From contig CP048470.1 of the NCBI GenBank assembly GCA_025559845.1, positions 100,001-164,000 of the forward strand: a stretch of 64,000 bases of DNA, written 5' to 3'. The position numbers and the translations under genes were made by a program. The stretch is from Agrobacterium tumefaciens (lineage in GTDB: Bacteria > Pseudomonadota > Alphaproteobacteria > Rhizobiales > Rhizobiaceae). Below the pieces are notes generated by a model. That model ran no database searches. It was not told the origin of the DNA and saw only the letters and a list, made by a program, of their open reading frames with translations. Shown piece after piece: positions 51,558 through 60,222 of the stretch; within the stretch, counting starts at the first letter, position 1; the number at the start of each line of letters is the position of its first letter.

Positions 51558-54056
51558 ATGGAAAGAAACAAGCCAGTTGCAATCCGCAAGAGCGGAGCAA
51601 CTCTTTTTCCGCTTCTGTTTGCCAGCGTCGCGATCTTGGCCGTTCCACACAGCGCCGATGCGCAGCAAATGCAGACGGTTGCCATCGACCTGCCAGCTGG
51701 CACCATGGCAGGCGCGCTCAACCGTCTTGCCAGCCAGTCCGGGCTCCAACTCGTCTATGATGCATCGATCGCAAACGGCCTCCGAACTGCTCGTGTCAGC
51801 GGAACAATGACACCGACAGAAGCGCTCGACAGACTGCTTTCAGGCACCGGTATTCACTACCGCGTCATCGGTGGCAAAACGATCAAGATGGAGAAAACAG
51901 CGTCTTCCGCAGATACATCCACCGAACCCGGCGAGACGGCTCTTGCGCCAATCACGATCAAAAGCGGTCGTGTCTTCAATGGTGATGCTCCAAGTGTCAG
52001 CGAAATCAGTTCAGAAAAAATTGAGGCGGCCCAAGCCAACTCCTTGCCACAGCTTCTGTCACGCACGCCTGGCGTGACCGCCGGAGGCGGTGTGAGGGCG
52101 CAGGGGCAGACCTTATCCATTCGTGGGTTCGCGCGCCAATCCGACACACGCATCCTCCTCGACGGCGCGCCCAAGAACTTCGAACGGTATGATCAGGGAA
52201 CTGTCTTTATCGATCCGGAACTCTTAAAGCGCGTAGAGATCCAGAAAGGCGCGACGTCCGTTCGTTATGGCAACGGCGGCTTCGGCGGCACCGTCATCTT
52301 GGAAAGCAAGACAGCCTCGGACATGCTGAACAAAGGTCAGACGTTCGGCATGTGGGGCAAGACTAGTTATCAAACAGCAAACCGCCAGTTTCTTGAATCC
52401 GGTGCCATTTATGGAAAATCGGATTTCGGCGGACCTGTGACCTATGACGCACTGGCATCCGCGATCTGGCGCAAGAGCGATAATGTTCGCGTGGGTGGCG
52501 GCCAGGTTTACGACGCCTCGAACGACAAGCTGACGTCCTTCTCCGCTAATGCAGGGGCCGCCTACGATGGTCATGAACTGCGTGGTTCGGTGATTTACGG
52601 AAAATCTGCTGACTACGGCCCACTTGCGGCCAATCGCGGCGATCTTGGCGTTACGGCTTTCAGCATTTCACGCTACGGCGCTGAGCAAGCAAGATTGCGT
52701 GCGTTGGCTTGGCGCGACATGAAAGACTTCTCCTCCACCTTGAAGTACGCCTACGACGGGGACAGCGACCTTGTGAATTTCAAGGCGATGGCAAGCTTCT
52801 CGGCGACCAGCCTCGATATGACACGCCCGACAATTGCCGGCTTTGTACCTACAGCCTCACTTGGTGGCATGAACGACGAGACGAAATATACAGACTTCAA
52901 ACTTGAAGCAGAAAACACCTCCAATTTCGAACTCGGTGGTGTCTCGCACGTCGCCAATTACGGCGTCCAGTACATGCGCCATGACCGCGATTCGCTAATG
53001 TTTGACATCGGCAACCGAACGAGTGCCCAGTACAACTATGGACATTATGCGTCCTGGATCAAACCTGAGGGCACGCAGGAGACGATCTCAGCTTTTTTCC
53101 GGGATGAGATCGGCTTCACCGACACCTTCAAGGTAACACCGGGGATACGCTTCGACCACGTTCGCTCCGAGGGAGTTCCGAACGCAGCCCCCCGTTACAA
53201 CAATCCTCTTGCTGGTCATGATTACTCCGCCGTTTCCCACAGCGGGGCGACGCCAGCACTCAGCGCCCGTTGGGAGTTAACACCCAATACGACATTCTAT
53301 GCTGACTGGGCATACGCGATGCGCGCGCCGGTCATTGATGAACTCTACTCAAGCCAGAGCGTGGCAAGCACGGCATCTGCGACATCGCGCAATTTGGAGG
53401 TCGAACGAAACAACAACTTCAATCTGGGCGTCTCCCAGCAGTTCGACGATGTATTCACCAGTGGCGATACCGTACGTGCATCGATTGGTGGGTTTTACAA
53501 TCACGTCACGAACCCAATCACGCGCCGTTTCGGTAGTGCTAACCTCGCACGTGTAAACAATGTCCCATTCTACTGGAACACGCCTTCTTACAAGATTTAC
53601 GGACTCGAGTTCTCGACCAGCTACGATTCGGAATATGTGTTCGGAAATCTTGGTCTTTCATGGATGAATGGATCGCGCCATGGTGCGATCAACGATGTCT
53701 ACGGTCCCGATACCTACGCAAATGATCTTTCGCCGTTTACGGCGACGGCGCAACTTGGCTACAAAATTCCGGATTGGGATCTGTCACTAAGCTGGAATGG
53801 TCTGTTCGTGGCCCATCAAGAACGCACTCCCGTCAATCAGGGTACGGGGTACTTCTACGCCCGCCCGGAAAGCCTCGGATATGCAGTTCACGGCATTGCG
53901 CTCGATTGGACACCAAAGGAGGGTAAATTTGCCGGCACCGAGGTCCATGCCTCAATCGATAACCTCTTTGATAAGTATTACATGCCTTATCTGAGCGATG
54001 GCATCGCTGCGATGCCAGGGCGCAATTTCAAGCTGTCGATCAGCCGCAAATTCTAG
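51558..54056 (+). CDS. TonB-dependent outer-membrane receptor with signalling domain, possibly heme-type
   Basis: 832 residues. A signal peptide ends near HSADAQQ, followed by an STN signalling domain about 35-110 (VAIDLPAGTMAGALNRLASQ, TPTEALDRLLSGTG), a plug (SLPQLLSRTPGVTAGGGV, LSIRGFARQSDTRILLDGAP) and a 22-strand barrel ending in KLSISRKF. The STN domain fits control by FecR/FecI. RAPVIDELYSSQ, followed by a NLEVERNNN segment, resembles the FRAP and NPNL region of heme/hemoglobin receptors, so heme uptake is a reasonable guess over a siderophore. ATG at 51558 has AAAGGTG upstream; a GTG three codons earlier overlaps that site. Confidence 0.9.
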   Translation: MERNKPVAIRKSGATLFPLLFASVAILAVPHSADAQQMQTVAIDLPAGTMAGALNRLASQSGLQLVYDASIANGLRTARVSGTMTPTEALDRLLSGTGIHYRVIGGKTIKMEKTASSADTSTEPGETALAPITIKSGRVFNGDAPSVSEISSEKIEAAQANSLPQLLSRTPGVTAGGGVRAQGQTLSIRGFARQSDTRILLDGAPKNFERYDQGTVFIDPELLKRVEIQKGATSVRYGNGGFGGTVILESKTASDMLNKGQTFGMWGKTSYQTANRQFLESGAIYGKSDFGGPVTYDALASAIWRKSDNVRVGGGQVYDASNDKLTSFSANAGAAYDGHELRGSVIYGKSADYGPLAANRGDLGVTAFSISRYGAEQARLRALAWRDMKDFSSTLKYAYDGDSDLVNFKAMASFSATSLDMTRPTIAGFVPTASLGGMNDETKYTDFKLEAENTSNFELGGVSHVANYGVQYMRHDRDSLMFDIGNRTSAQYNYGHYASWIKPEGTQETISAFFRDEIGFTDTFKVTPGIRFDHVRSEGVPNAAPRYNNPLAGHDYSAVSHSGATPALSARWELTPNTTFYADWAYAMRAPVIDELYSSQSVASTASATSRNLEVERNNNFNLGVSQQFDDVFTSGDTVRASIGGFYNHVTNPITRRFGSANLARVNNVPFYWNTPSYKIYGLEFSTSYDSEYVFGNLGLSWMNGSRHGAINDVYGPDTYANDLSPFTATAQLGYKIPDWDLSLSWNGLFVAHQERTPVNQGTGYFYARPESLGYAVHGIALDWTPKEGKFAGTEVHASIDNLFDKYYMPYLSDGIAAMPGRNFKLSISRKF

Positions 54057-54085
54057 GTCGTGCAACAAACCGACTGGCCGAACAT

Positions 54086-54112
54086 GAACTGCGGGATCCA
54101 CTTCCGCAGTTC
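54086..54112 (+). terminator. Hairpin after the TonB-receptor gene
   Basis: A 9-bp perfect stem (GAACTGCGG / CCGCAGTTC, 9-nt loop) begins 30 nt after the receptor stop. No T-run. Confidence 0.6.
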
Positions 54113-54798
54113 CAGTCAAAACGCCTCCCTTTCACGACAAAACTCCCCGTCGGCGCGCACAGGAAATCGTTTACCGAAGCGTCCATGCACCTTCCTGACG
54201 AGTTGCTCGTACGAGCAGCCGATGTCCCTAGTGAACAGATCCCGTGGCGTCGACAACATCTGACGGCCACTCCCAGAACACCCTGAAGGAAAACGGCTGA
54301 TTTCAAGGCATAACAGCGGCCTATCATGCGGATTTATCCAAGGCTACAAGCGCCGTTGTGACAAGGACGGCCACCGGCTAGCGCCGATGGTCCAAACCCT
54401 ACAGCTCAATCTGCAATTCCAAGGTCGTCGTCAACTTCGACTCCAAGGCAACGAACGGTGCTTTACAGCTTCGTACGACCGAGCAGAATCTGGACTGCGC
54501 GAAGGTTGCCCATTTTCTTTTCAATCTGCGCTGCCTTGGTTCTCCTCATGGATTGGTTCGGTAGGCGTTGATGTCCAGACCAAGGGACGCGACCTATCGC
54601 TAGACGATCAGCGCATACTGCCTCGTTGACAGATGTTGCTACCTGTTTCGGCGGCTTGGGAAGTGATAGCTGCCACCTCCTTCTAATGAAGGGAAGCCAC
54701 GCCACGAGTGCTGTCTTAGTCTGCTCGGTGACTTCTCCCAGCAGTTGACAGAAGAGGAACCGATCCCGGTAGAGGACGGCCCTCCCCTCCCGTCTCTC
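54113..54798. other. About 690 nt of apparently decayed non-coding sequence
   Basis: Frames are short and broken on both strands, without ribosome sites or recognisable motifs. It lies directly before a recombinase remnant and is best read as degraded mobile-element or accessory DNA. I cannot identify its parent genes. Confidence 0.5.
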
Positions 54799-55196
54799 GC
54801 CATCCACCTAGGCCGCACCAAGACGGCCAGCGGTAAGGAGGATGAGGTCGTTTATCTAACCGGTTGACCGGTCGAGGCTCTCAAAACCTGGCTGACGGCG
54901 GCGAAGAATGACGGTGGTAGCGTGTTTCGCGGGATCGGACGATGGGGGACCGTTTCCTACCACGGCCTTGATCCGCAGTCGGTCAACGCTATCCTCAAGC
55001 AGAGGGCAGTCATGGCCGGATTAAATCCGGAAGACTTTTCCGCCCAGGGCTTCGGTCCGGCTATCTGACCGAAGCCGCCAATCGTGGCGTTCCCCTGCCC
55101 GAGGCGATGGAGCAGTCACGCCACCGTTCGGTTCAGCAGGCCTCCAGCTATTTCAACGCCACGAGGCGGACCGGTAAGGCAGCGCGCTTGATTTGA
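54799..55196 (+). pseudogene. Tyrosine recombinase/integrase remnant (C-terminal part)
   Basis: Read in two frames, this is the C-terminal catalytic part of an XerC-like integrase: IHLGRTKT, VYLTG, PVEALKTWLTAAK, SVFRGIGRWG, VNAILKQRA, SGYLTEAANRG, VPLPEAMEQSRHRSVQQASS, YFNATRR, ending KAARLI. It is broken by TGA at 54865-54867, where an arginine codon is expected (CGA to TGA), and by an apparent 1-nt deletion near 55051-55055 within the box that normally reads HGLRSGYL. That box holds a catalytic arginine, so activity is lost. No convincing N-terminal half is seen upstream. Confidence 0.8.
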
Positions 55197-55222
55197 GACT
55201 AGAGCTTGTGGCGGAAATGCTC

Positions 55223-55540
55223 CTACTCGTCGATGTCGTGCGATCCGAAAACGCTGTCGATGTCGCGGTGCCCTTAGATGATGTTCACCACCTCAAAGTA
55301 GTTATCGTGATACCGGAAGAAGATGACATATCCTCTGAATGCGAAGCTCCGGATATCGGCATGTAGTTCGGGCCGCGTTCGACCGAGTGTGGCTGGCAGT
55401 CACGCAAGTGAGCGGCACTTCTGGCGAATTTCGCCCACAAAGCGCCGACCGACGACGACACTACCGCTCTGTCGAGTGACATATTCAAAAATAGCAACAA
55501 GATCTCCAAGCGCCGATGGCAGCATTCTGAACTTCGGCAC
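55223..55540 (-). pseudogene. parE: parE toxin gene inactivated by two stop codons
   Basis: From GTG at 55540 the frame encodes a ParE/RelE-superfamily toxin: MPKFRMLPSALGDLVAIFEY, VGEIRQKCRSLA, then after a stop LPATLGRTRPELHADIRSFA, FRGYVIFFRYHDNYFEVVNI, and after a second stop GHRDIDSVF. The stops are TGA at 55400-55402 and TAA at 55274-55276. Codon 47 is where the family has Glu or a similar residue, and the TAA replaces a likely GAA. Otherwise the frame is intact with no frameshift, so loss is probably recent. It begins 2 nt after the antitoxin stop, as in a normal parDE operon. Confidence 0.85.
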
Positions 55541-55542
55541 CC

Positions 55543-55788
55543 TCAAAAGCCTTCTTTCGAAAGCTGGGCTGCTTTTGCTTCAAGAGCGTTGTCAATGTCG
55601 GCCTCCGACGCCTCACCGCCTTCATCGATCGATCTATTGAGCATCGCCGAGAGTGCACGAAGCTTTTGTTCGCGTTCTTCAACGAGACGCAAACCTTCTC
55701 GAACGACTTCGCTGGCAGATCCGTATCGTCCATCTTTCACGATATTGGACACGAAGGTTTCCCAGCGGTCACCGATTGAAACATTCAT
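55543..55788 (-). CDS. parD: ParD-type antitoxin, intact
   Basis: 81 residues. The ribbon-helix-helix N-terminus MNVSIGDRWETFVSNIVKDG, then RYGSASEVVREGLRLVEERE, is typical of ParD/CC2985-type antitoxins; the C-terminal toxin-binding helix region is DIDNALEAKAAQLSKEGF. GGAG lies 8 nt before the ATG at 55788; a longer in-frame reading lacks a site. Its partner toxin gene is broken, so it is now an orphan. It may still repress its own promoter or neutralise a related toxin encoded elsewhere. Confidence 0.9.
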   Translation of the reverse strand: MNVSIGDRWETFVSNIVKDGRYGSASEVVREGLRLVEEREQKLRALSAMLNRSIDEGGEASEADIDNALEAKAAQLSKEGF

Positions 55789-56179
55789 ATTCAAAACTCC
55801 GTTTGTAGGACTTTCGGATAGTAACATAATATGCGCTATTTGTGACATAAAGCGTGTCGGTCACAGTTTGATTTTTGTGCGTAAAGCCGACAAGATCCTA
55901 TTGCCGGTGGCCGATTGATTTCGGCCAGGGGAAACCGGTCGAACTTCCTAAATGAGCGAAAAGTTTGCCAATCGTGCAAAAAACCCGCCCAATCAGTCAT
56001 TTCTGTCTCATTGGGCGTACGTCCACCTTCAGAGAATTTGGACTAAGACTGGATGACACTATCGAGGGCACGGTCCAGCCAATAGGGCTGTTGGAACAGA
56101 GAGGAAGTCCACATTCGGCCCTGCAGACTGAATATAAACTGCGGAAGGCACCTCCCGCAATTCAACTCAAGGCACGATG
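55789..56179. other. 391-nt gap between parD and the pectin operon
   Basis: It holds the parD promoter region on its left side and two small hairpins: GGCCGA / TCGGCC at 55909-55926, and an imperfect CGCCCAAT / ATTGGGCG around 55987-56020. The latter may end transcription from the leftward pectin operon. No gene is seen. Confidence 0.45.
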
Positions 56180-57274
56180 TCATCGCAGGAGCAAACTTTC
56201 CGCGTAAGCCATCATCAACGGCCCAACGCCTTTTGCGTCGTCAGAAACAACCGGCTCAGTCAGGTAATATTCCGGAGTACCGCTCCGGTAATTGCCTTCG
56301 AAACCGCCTAGTCCAGCTACGTGCACGATGCCGGACAGCCTTGTAATACCGTCCTCATCCTGCACCAGCTTCGTACGAAGGAGTGCATCGAGTGCGCGTC
56401 TGCCCGCAACGACTAGCGCTTTCGCCTCCTCTCCTTCGACAAGATTGAGACGGGCCGCTCTTAACAAGGCGTATGAGAACATCGCAGAAGCAGATGTCTC
56501 TTCATAGTTTCCGACCAAATCAGGCGCGTCGAGCACCTGCATCCAGAGACCATTATTCGTCTGCCGCGCCACGATATCCGCAAGAAGGTGACGTGTACGC
56601 TTGCGCAGGGACGCCGTTCCCGCATCGTCAGGCAAAATGGCAAGTACGTCGACAAGCGCCATCGACAGCCAGCCAACGGCACGTGCCCACAATGCCGGCG
56701 AATGCCCCGTGACGGGGTCAGCCCAACGCTGATCGCGACTGTCGTCGTAGCCATGCACATAAAGCCCGGCAGGATTAGCGGTCAGGGCAAGCGCAGTCGA
56801 GAACTGCTGCAAGGCATCGACGATGAGTTCGGGCCTGCCGGTCGCTTGGGCATATTCGATCTGAAACGGAAGCCCCATATAAAGCCCATCCAGCCAGACC
56901 TGATGCGGATAGCGCTTTTTGTGCCAGTAATTTCCCGAGCGGATACGCGGATGATTTGCCAACTGTCCCGCTAGGTGATCGGCCGCTACAAGATAGCGTG
57001 AATCCTTTGATTCTTCCGCCAATGGGAAGAGCACACGACCGGCGAGAATATGGTCAATGTTAAACTCCTCCGGCGAATATCCCGCAAGCGTTCCGTCTTC
57101 GGCGATCTGCGCGTCTGCGAGGCGATGCAGATGGTTCTTCCAGTGTGCCTCGCCCGTCGCATCGGCGAGAAACTGGAGACCGCGATAAACGCATCCATCC
57201 TCGTAACACCAGCTCCCACCTTTGTAATGCTGGTAGCGATTGGCAAACTTGTCAAAGTAATCAGTTGGTTTCAT
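56180..57274 (-). CDS. GH105 unsaturated rhamnogalacturonyl/glucuronyl hydrolase
   Basis: 364 residues of the GH105 family ((alpha/alpha)6 barrel, YteR-like). HQVWLDGLYMGLPFQIEYAQ (D129) holds the catalytic Asp region; other blocks are GHSPALWARAVGWLSMALVD, NNGLWMQVLDAP and ETSASAMFSYALLRAARL. It removes the unsaturated uronic acid end that lyases leave on rhamnogalacturonan or oligogalacturonide fragments. No signal peptide, so it acts after import. ATG at 57274 is taken; a TTG at 57286 overlapping the GH28 stop is the alternative. Last gene of the leftward pectin operon. Confidence 0.93.
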   Translation of the reverse strand: MKPTDYFDKFANRYQHYKGGSWCYEDGCVYRGLQFLADATGEAHWKNHLHRLADAQIAEDGTLAGYSPEEFNIDHILAGRVLFPLAEESKDSRYLVAADHLAGQLANHPRIRSGNYWHKKRYPHQVWLDGLYMGLPFQIEYAQATGRPELIVDALQQFSTALALTANPAGLYVHGYDDSRDQRWADPVTGHSPALWARAVGWLSMALVDVLAILPDDAGTASLRKRTRHLLADIVARQTNNGLWMQVLDAPDLVGNYEETSASAMFSYALLRAARLNLVEGEEAKALVVAGRRALDALLRTKLVQDEDGITRLSGIVHVAGLGGFEGNYRSGTPEYYLTEPVVSDDAKGVGPLMMAYAESLLLR

Positions 57275-57282
57275 ATCTTTGC

Positions 57283-58836
57283 TCAATCATTTTCTGATGT
57301 CACGGTGGCCGAACTTAGCAATGCGGGATCATCGCATGTGACCTCCGCCTGTTCGAAGACGATTGCCTCATGCTGCATTGGGCGGATCCGGTCCGCCATG
57401 ATGGGGGGCGTCGGTACAGCGGATGGGTTACGAGATAGAATGGTGAGGCCGCGAATATCGACGTTGCGAATGGGGGCTTCCGGAAGCCCGAGAAACGCAC
57501 CCGCAGCGTGAGCCAGCTTTTGGATTTTGACATCCTCGACAACAATACCGTCAATGACCGGCGTTCCCTTGCCGACAGCAGCCGGTTCTCTGGACTGTAC
57601 CCAATCATCATGCCCGTCAGCATCGCAATGGTAATGCGCATTGGCTGACAAGGCGGTTTGGACACCGTTCAACAGCACGCGCCGCATGGCAATATTGGTA
57701 ACGGAACCACCTCGCCCACGCCTTGTCTTGAGACGCAGGCCCCGATCAGTCCCGATCATTTCACAGTCCTCAATTGTCACATCGTGGACACCGCCCGACA
57801 TTTCCGAGCCAATCACGAGCCCACCATGGCCACGTTCCATAAGGCAGTGCTTGACGTGCACACCGCGCGTCTCGGCCAGATGGTCATCTTCGCCATTTGG
57901 CCCGCGCTTGCCTGCCTTAACGGCAATGCAATCGTCTCCGACAGAGAAGCGAATGCCTGCAATCGTGACGTTACGGCAGCTCTCGGGGTTGAAACCATCC
58001 GTGTTGGGGCTGTCGTGAGGTGCCATAATGGACAGACCCGCCGCGGTAAGATCGTTGCACCCTTGGGGATGGATCGTCCACGAGGCTGCGTTGCGAATGG
58101 AGAACCCGAAAAGCTTTACGTTACGGCAGGAAACAAGGTGCAGTCCGCGTGGGCGGCGCGCGCCGTTGCGCGTTTCCTTTGGCCATTGCCACCAGTCTCC
58201 CTTATCGCCGGAGCCGTCGAGAACACCATGGCCTTCAATCGTAAGGTTCTCTGCGGCGATGGCATGAACGGGTGCGGCAAAACAGGCATCAGGAAGCCCT
58301 TCCCAGCTTCCAAGCATCCTGCCGTGTTCATCGCGGGCCGCCAGAATTGGCCAACCTTCACGGAGAGACGGTGCGCGAAGCACGACATCCTTTTCGAGCC
58401 GCAACGTCATGTTGCTTTTCAGGCGGATGGGAAAGGTCGTCCAGTTTCCTGGGCCAAGGCGGAGTGTGCCTTGAGCGGGGATACTGGAGAGCGCCTCCTG
58501 AAGACACTCCGTGTTTTTTCGTGCACCCTCAAGGTCATCGAGCGCGATATCGGAAAGAATTCCAAAGTCTGTCGCGTTGACAAGCCCGGTGCAGGCCGAT
58601 GTCGAGAACTCGAACGGCTCAAGCCCTTCCGCTTCGAAGAGGTATTGCGTCGACGGTTCAAGGTCGTGCAGCAGTGTGACGACCGTGTCTGCCTCACCCA
58701 GCCGCTCCTCACTTTCTCGACCCGGCACGCTAAGCCGCCACGCCATTTTTGAAGGCAGGGTGTAGAGTGCACCAGGTACCGGTAGACATAGAGCTGCCGT
58801 TCGCGCGGAATGCGCGATTAAAGTAGGTCGAAGCAT
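57283..58836 (-). CDS. GH28 polygalacturonase/exo-galacturonidase, cytoplasmic
   Basis: 517 residues. A short N-terminal fibronectin-like part (1-85) precedes the right-handed beta-helix with all GH28 motifs: NTDG (278-281), GDDC (300-303), GHGG (336-339) and RLK (368-370). It hydrolyses alpha-galacturonosyl bonds in pectic oligomers. No signal peptide, so it is an intracellular exo-acting enzyme on imported oligosaccharides. It lies beyond a strong hairpin after the binding-protein gene. A long open frame lies antisense to it but has no sign of use. Whether it prefers homogalacturonan or rhamnogalacturonan is not clear. Confidence 0.94.
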   Translation of the reverse strand: MLRPTLIAHSARTAALCLPVPGALYTLPSKMAWRLSVPGRESEERLGEADTVVTLLHDLEPSTQYLFEAEGLEPFEFSTSACTGLVNATDFGILSDIALDDLEGARKNTECLQEALSSIPAQGTLRLGPGNWTTFPIRLKSNMTLRLEKDVVLRAPSLREGWPILAARDEHGRMLGSWEGLPDACFAAPVHAIAAENLTIEGHGVLDGSGDKGDWWQWPKETRNGARRPRGLHLVSCRNVKLFGFSIRNAASWTIHPQGCNDLTAAGLSIMAPHDSPNTDGFNPESCRNVTIAGIRFSVGDDCIAVKAGKRGPNGEDDHLAETRGVHVKHCLMERGHGGLVIGSEMSGGVHDVTIEDCEMIGTDRGLRLKTRRGRGGSVTNIAMRRVLLNGVQTALSANAHYHCDADGHDDWVQSREPAAVGKGTPVIDGIVVEDVKIQKLAHAAGAFLGLPEAPIRNVDIRGLTILSRNPSAVPTPPIMADRIRPMQHEAIVFEQAEVTCDDPALLSSATVTSEND

Positions 58837-58869
58837 GATTTGGTCTCGTGTTTACCCTTATGGGCTTCC

Positions 58870-58903
58870 ACAGTCCCGCCACGGCTTCCCGTGGCGGGAC
58901 TGT
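58870..58903 (-). terminator. 15-bp hairpin between binding-protein and hydrolase genes
   Basis: A perfect 15-bp stem with a 4-nt loop lies 10 nt after the binding-protein stop. No T-run follows on the minus strand. Such hairpins often keep the binding-protein message stable and abundant while lowering downstream expression. Confidence 0.8.
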
Positions 58904-58913
58904 TCTGCCTGTG

Positions 58914-60179
58914 TCAGTCGAACTTCGCCAGAACGTCGTTGACCGTATCGATGATCTGTTCAGCTGCCTCGTCAGCCGGGATCTGGCCGTATGCGTACTC
59001 CTCGAGAGTGTCGATGAATGCGGACCGGATTTCCGGATGCTCGTTGAACGGTGAGACGGTTGGACCAGACGCTGCCATGACGATCGCATTTGCTGCGCGC
59101 ACTTCCGGCTCGCCCTTATCTCCGAGACGTGCAGCCGCAGCCTTGGAGGCTGGTAGGCCACGCGACGTCCCGAGTGCATCAATGCCCTCCGGTTCATTCA
59201 GCAGGCAGTTGAGAATCTGGGCCGCGGCCTCCTGGTTCTTCGAGTTTTTCGAAATCGAGAAGACCATGGATGGCTTGCGGTAGACGCCTTCCGTGACACC
59301 GTCTGTGAGTTTCAGCATTTTAACCGGCTTCAGCACCTGTCCGTCCTTCAACGGGTCGGCGTATTTCGAATAGGTGGAATCCCATTCATAGGATCCGGCA
59401 ATCTTGCCTTCCGACCATGAGGGTTTTTCGAAGAGGTTGACGTTACCGTCAGCGGCCTCTTCCTTTTGAGACCGGATCGCGCCGGTTTCGACCAGCTTGC
59501 CAAGGAAGGAAATGCCTTCCGCCAGCTCCTCAGGTGTCCAGGCAACACGGTTGGTCTTTGTGTCTACCAGATCCTTGCCGTTCTTCTGGACGACTGCCAG
59601 CGTTACCAGAAGCTGCGCCGTTTCCTTCACAGCATTGAAGGTATAGTGGTCCTTGCCGAGCTTCTCTTTAATCGTCTTCGTTGCTGCAAAGAACTCATCC
59701 CAGGTCGCTGGAACGGCAACACCCGCCTTTTCAAAGGTTGTCGCGTTGAAGAAGAACACGCGACCCGTTGTCGAGACGGATAGGCCCTGGAGAACGCCGT
59801 TCATCGATCCTGCGTCAAGATCGGAAGCATCCCACTGCGACAGATCGAGCGGTTTCAGCTGACGGAGATCGGCAAATCCTTCGCCATTCTTCGAAAAAAG
59901 CGGTAGCCACGGCCAGTTGACCTGCACAATGTCCGCCTCGGTCTTGCCGGCCATCTGCGTAGTGAGCTTTTCAAGGTAACCATCAAAGCCCGTAAATTCA
60001 CCTTTGACGGTGTGACCGTATTTTTCGCCGCAAGCGGCAATCGCCTTCTGCGTCGCGACGTGGCGGCTTTCGCCACCCCACCAGGACATGCGCAGCTCAG
60101 CTGCACTGAGAGGGCTGGAAACGGCCATTGCCGCATAGGCGACACCCGCAAGCATTGCCATCGTTTTTGCTATTTTCAT
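58914..60179 (-). CDS. Periplasmic oligouronide-type sugar-binding protein
   Basis: 421 residues. The signal (MKIAKTMAMLAGVAYAAMAV, cleavage near LSAAE) is followed by a family-1 binding protein: LRMSWWGGESRHVATQKAIA, DIVQVNWPWLPLFSKNGEGF, RKPSMVFSISKNSKNQEAAA, ALGTSRGLPASK. GGAGGAG precedes the ATG at 60179. It is related to the two binding proteins at 8.5 and 21.2 kb but clearly more distant. With GH28 and GH105 in the same operon its ligand is probably an unsaturated oligogalacturonide or rhamnogalacturonide. Confidence 0.93.
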   Translation of the reverse strand: MKIAKTMAMLAGVAYAAMAVSSPLSAAELRMSWWGGESRHVATQKAIAACGEKYGHTVKGEFTGFDGYLEKLTTQMAGKTEADIVQVNWPWLPLFSKNGEGFADLRQLKPLDLSQWDASDLDAGSMNGVLQGLSVSTTGRVFFFNATTFEKAGVAVPATWDEFFAATKTIKEKLGKDHYTFNAVKETAQLLVTLAVVQKNGKDLVDTKTNRVAWTPEELAEGISFLGKLVETGAIRSQKEEAADGNVNLFEKPSWSEGKIAGSYEWDSTYSKYADPLKDGQVLKPVKMLKLTDGVTEGVYRKPSMVFSISKNSKNQEAAAQILNCLLNEPEGIDALGTSRGLPASKAAAARLGDKGEPEVRAANAIVMAASGPTVSPFNEHPEIRSAFIDTLEEYAYGQIPADEAAEQIIDTVNDVLAKFD

Positions 60180-60222
60180 TGTGTTTCTCCTCCACGAAAT
60201 ATCAGGCACGCAGGTCTCTTCC

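Noticed and set aside
54387..54807. Short frames on both strands before the integrase remnant
   Set aside because: Broken, without start signals or recognisable domains; more likely decayed sequence than genes.
55223..55540. A functional ParE toxin or a new short peptide from its pieces
   Set aside because: Two in-frame stops split conserved ParE blocks; the pieces lack their own start signals.
57658..58752. Long open frame (364 codons) antisense to the GH28 gene
   Set aside because: It lies wholly opposite a gene with all GH28 catalytic motifs, has no ribosome site and has an improbable composition; it mirrors the high-GC coding strand.
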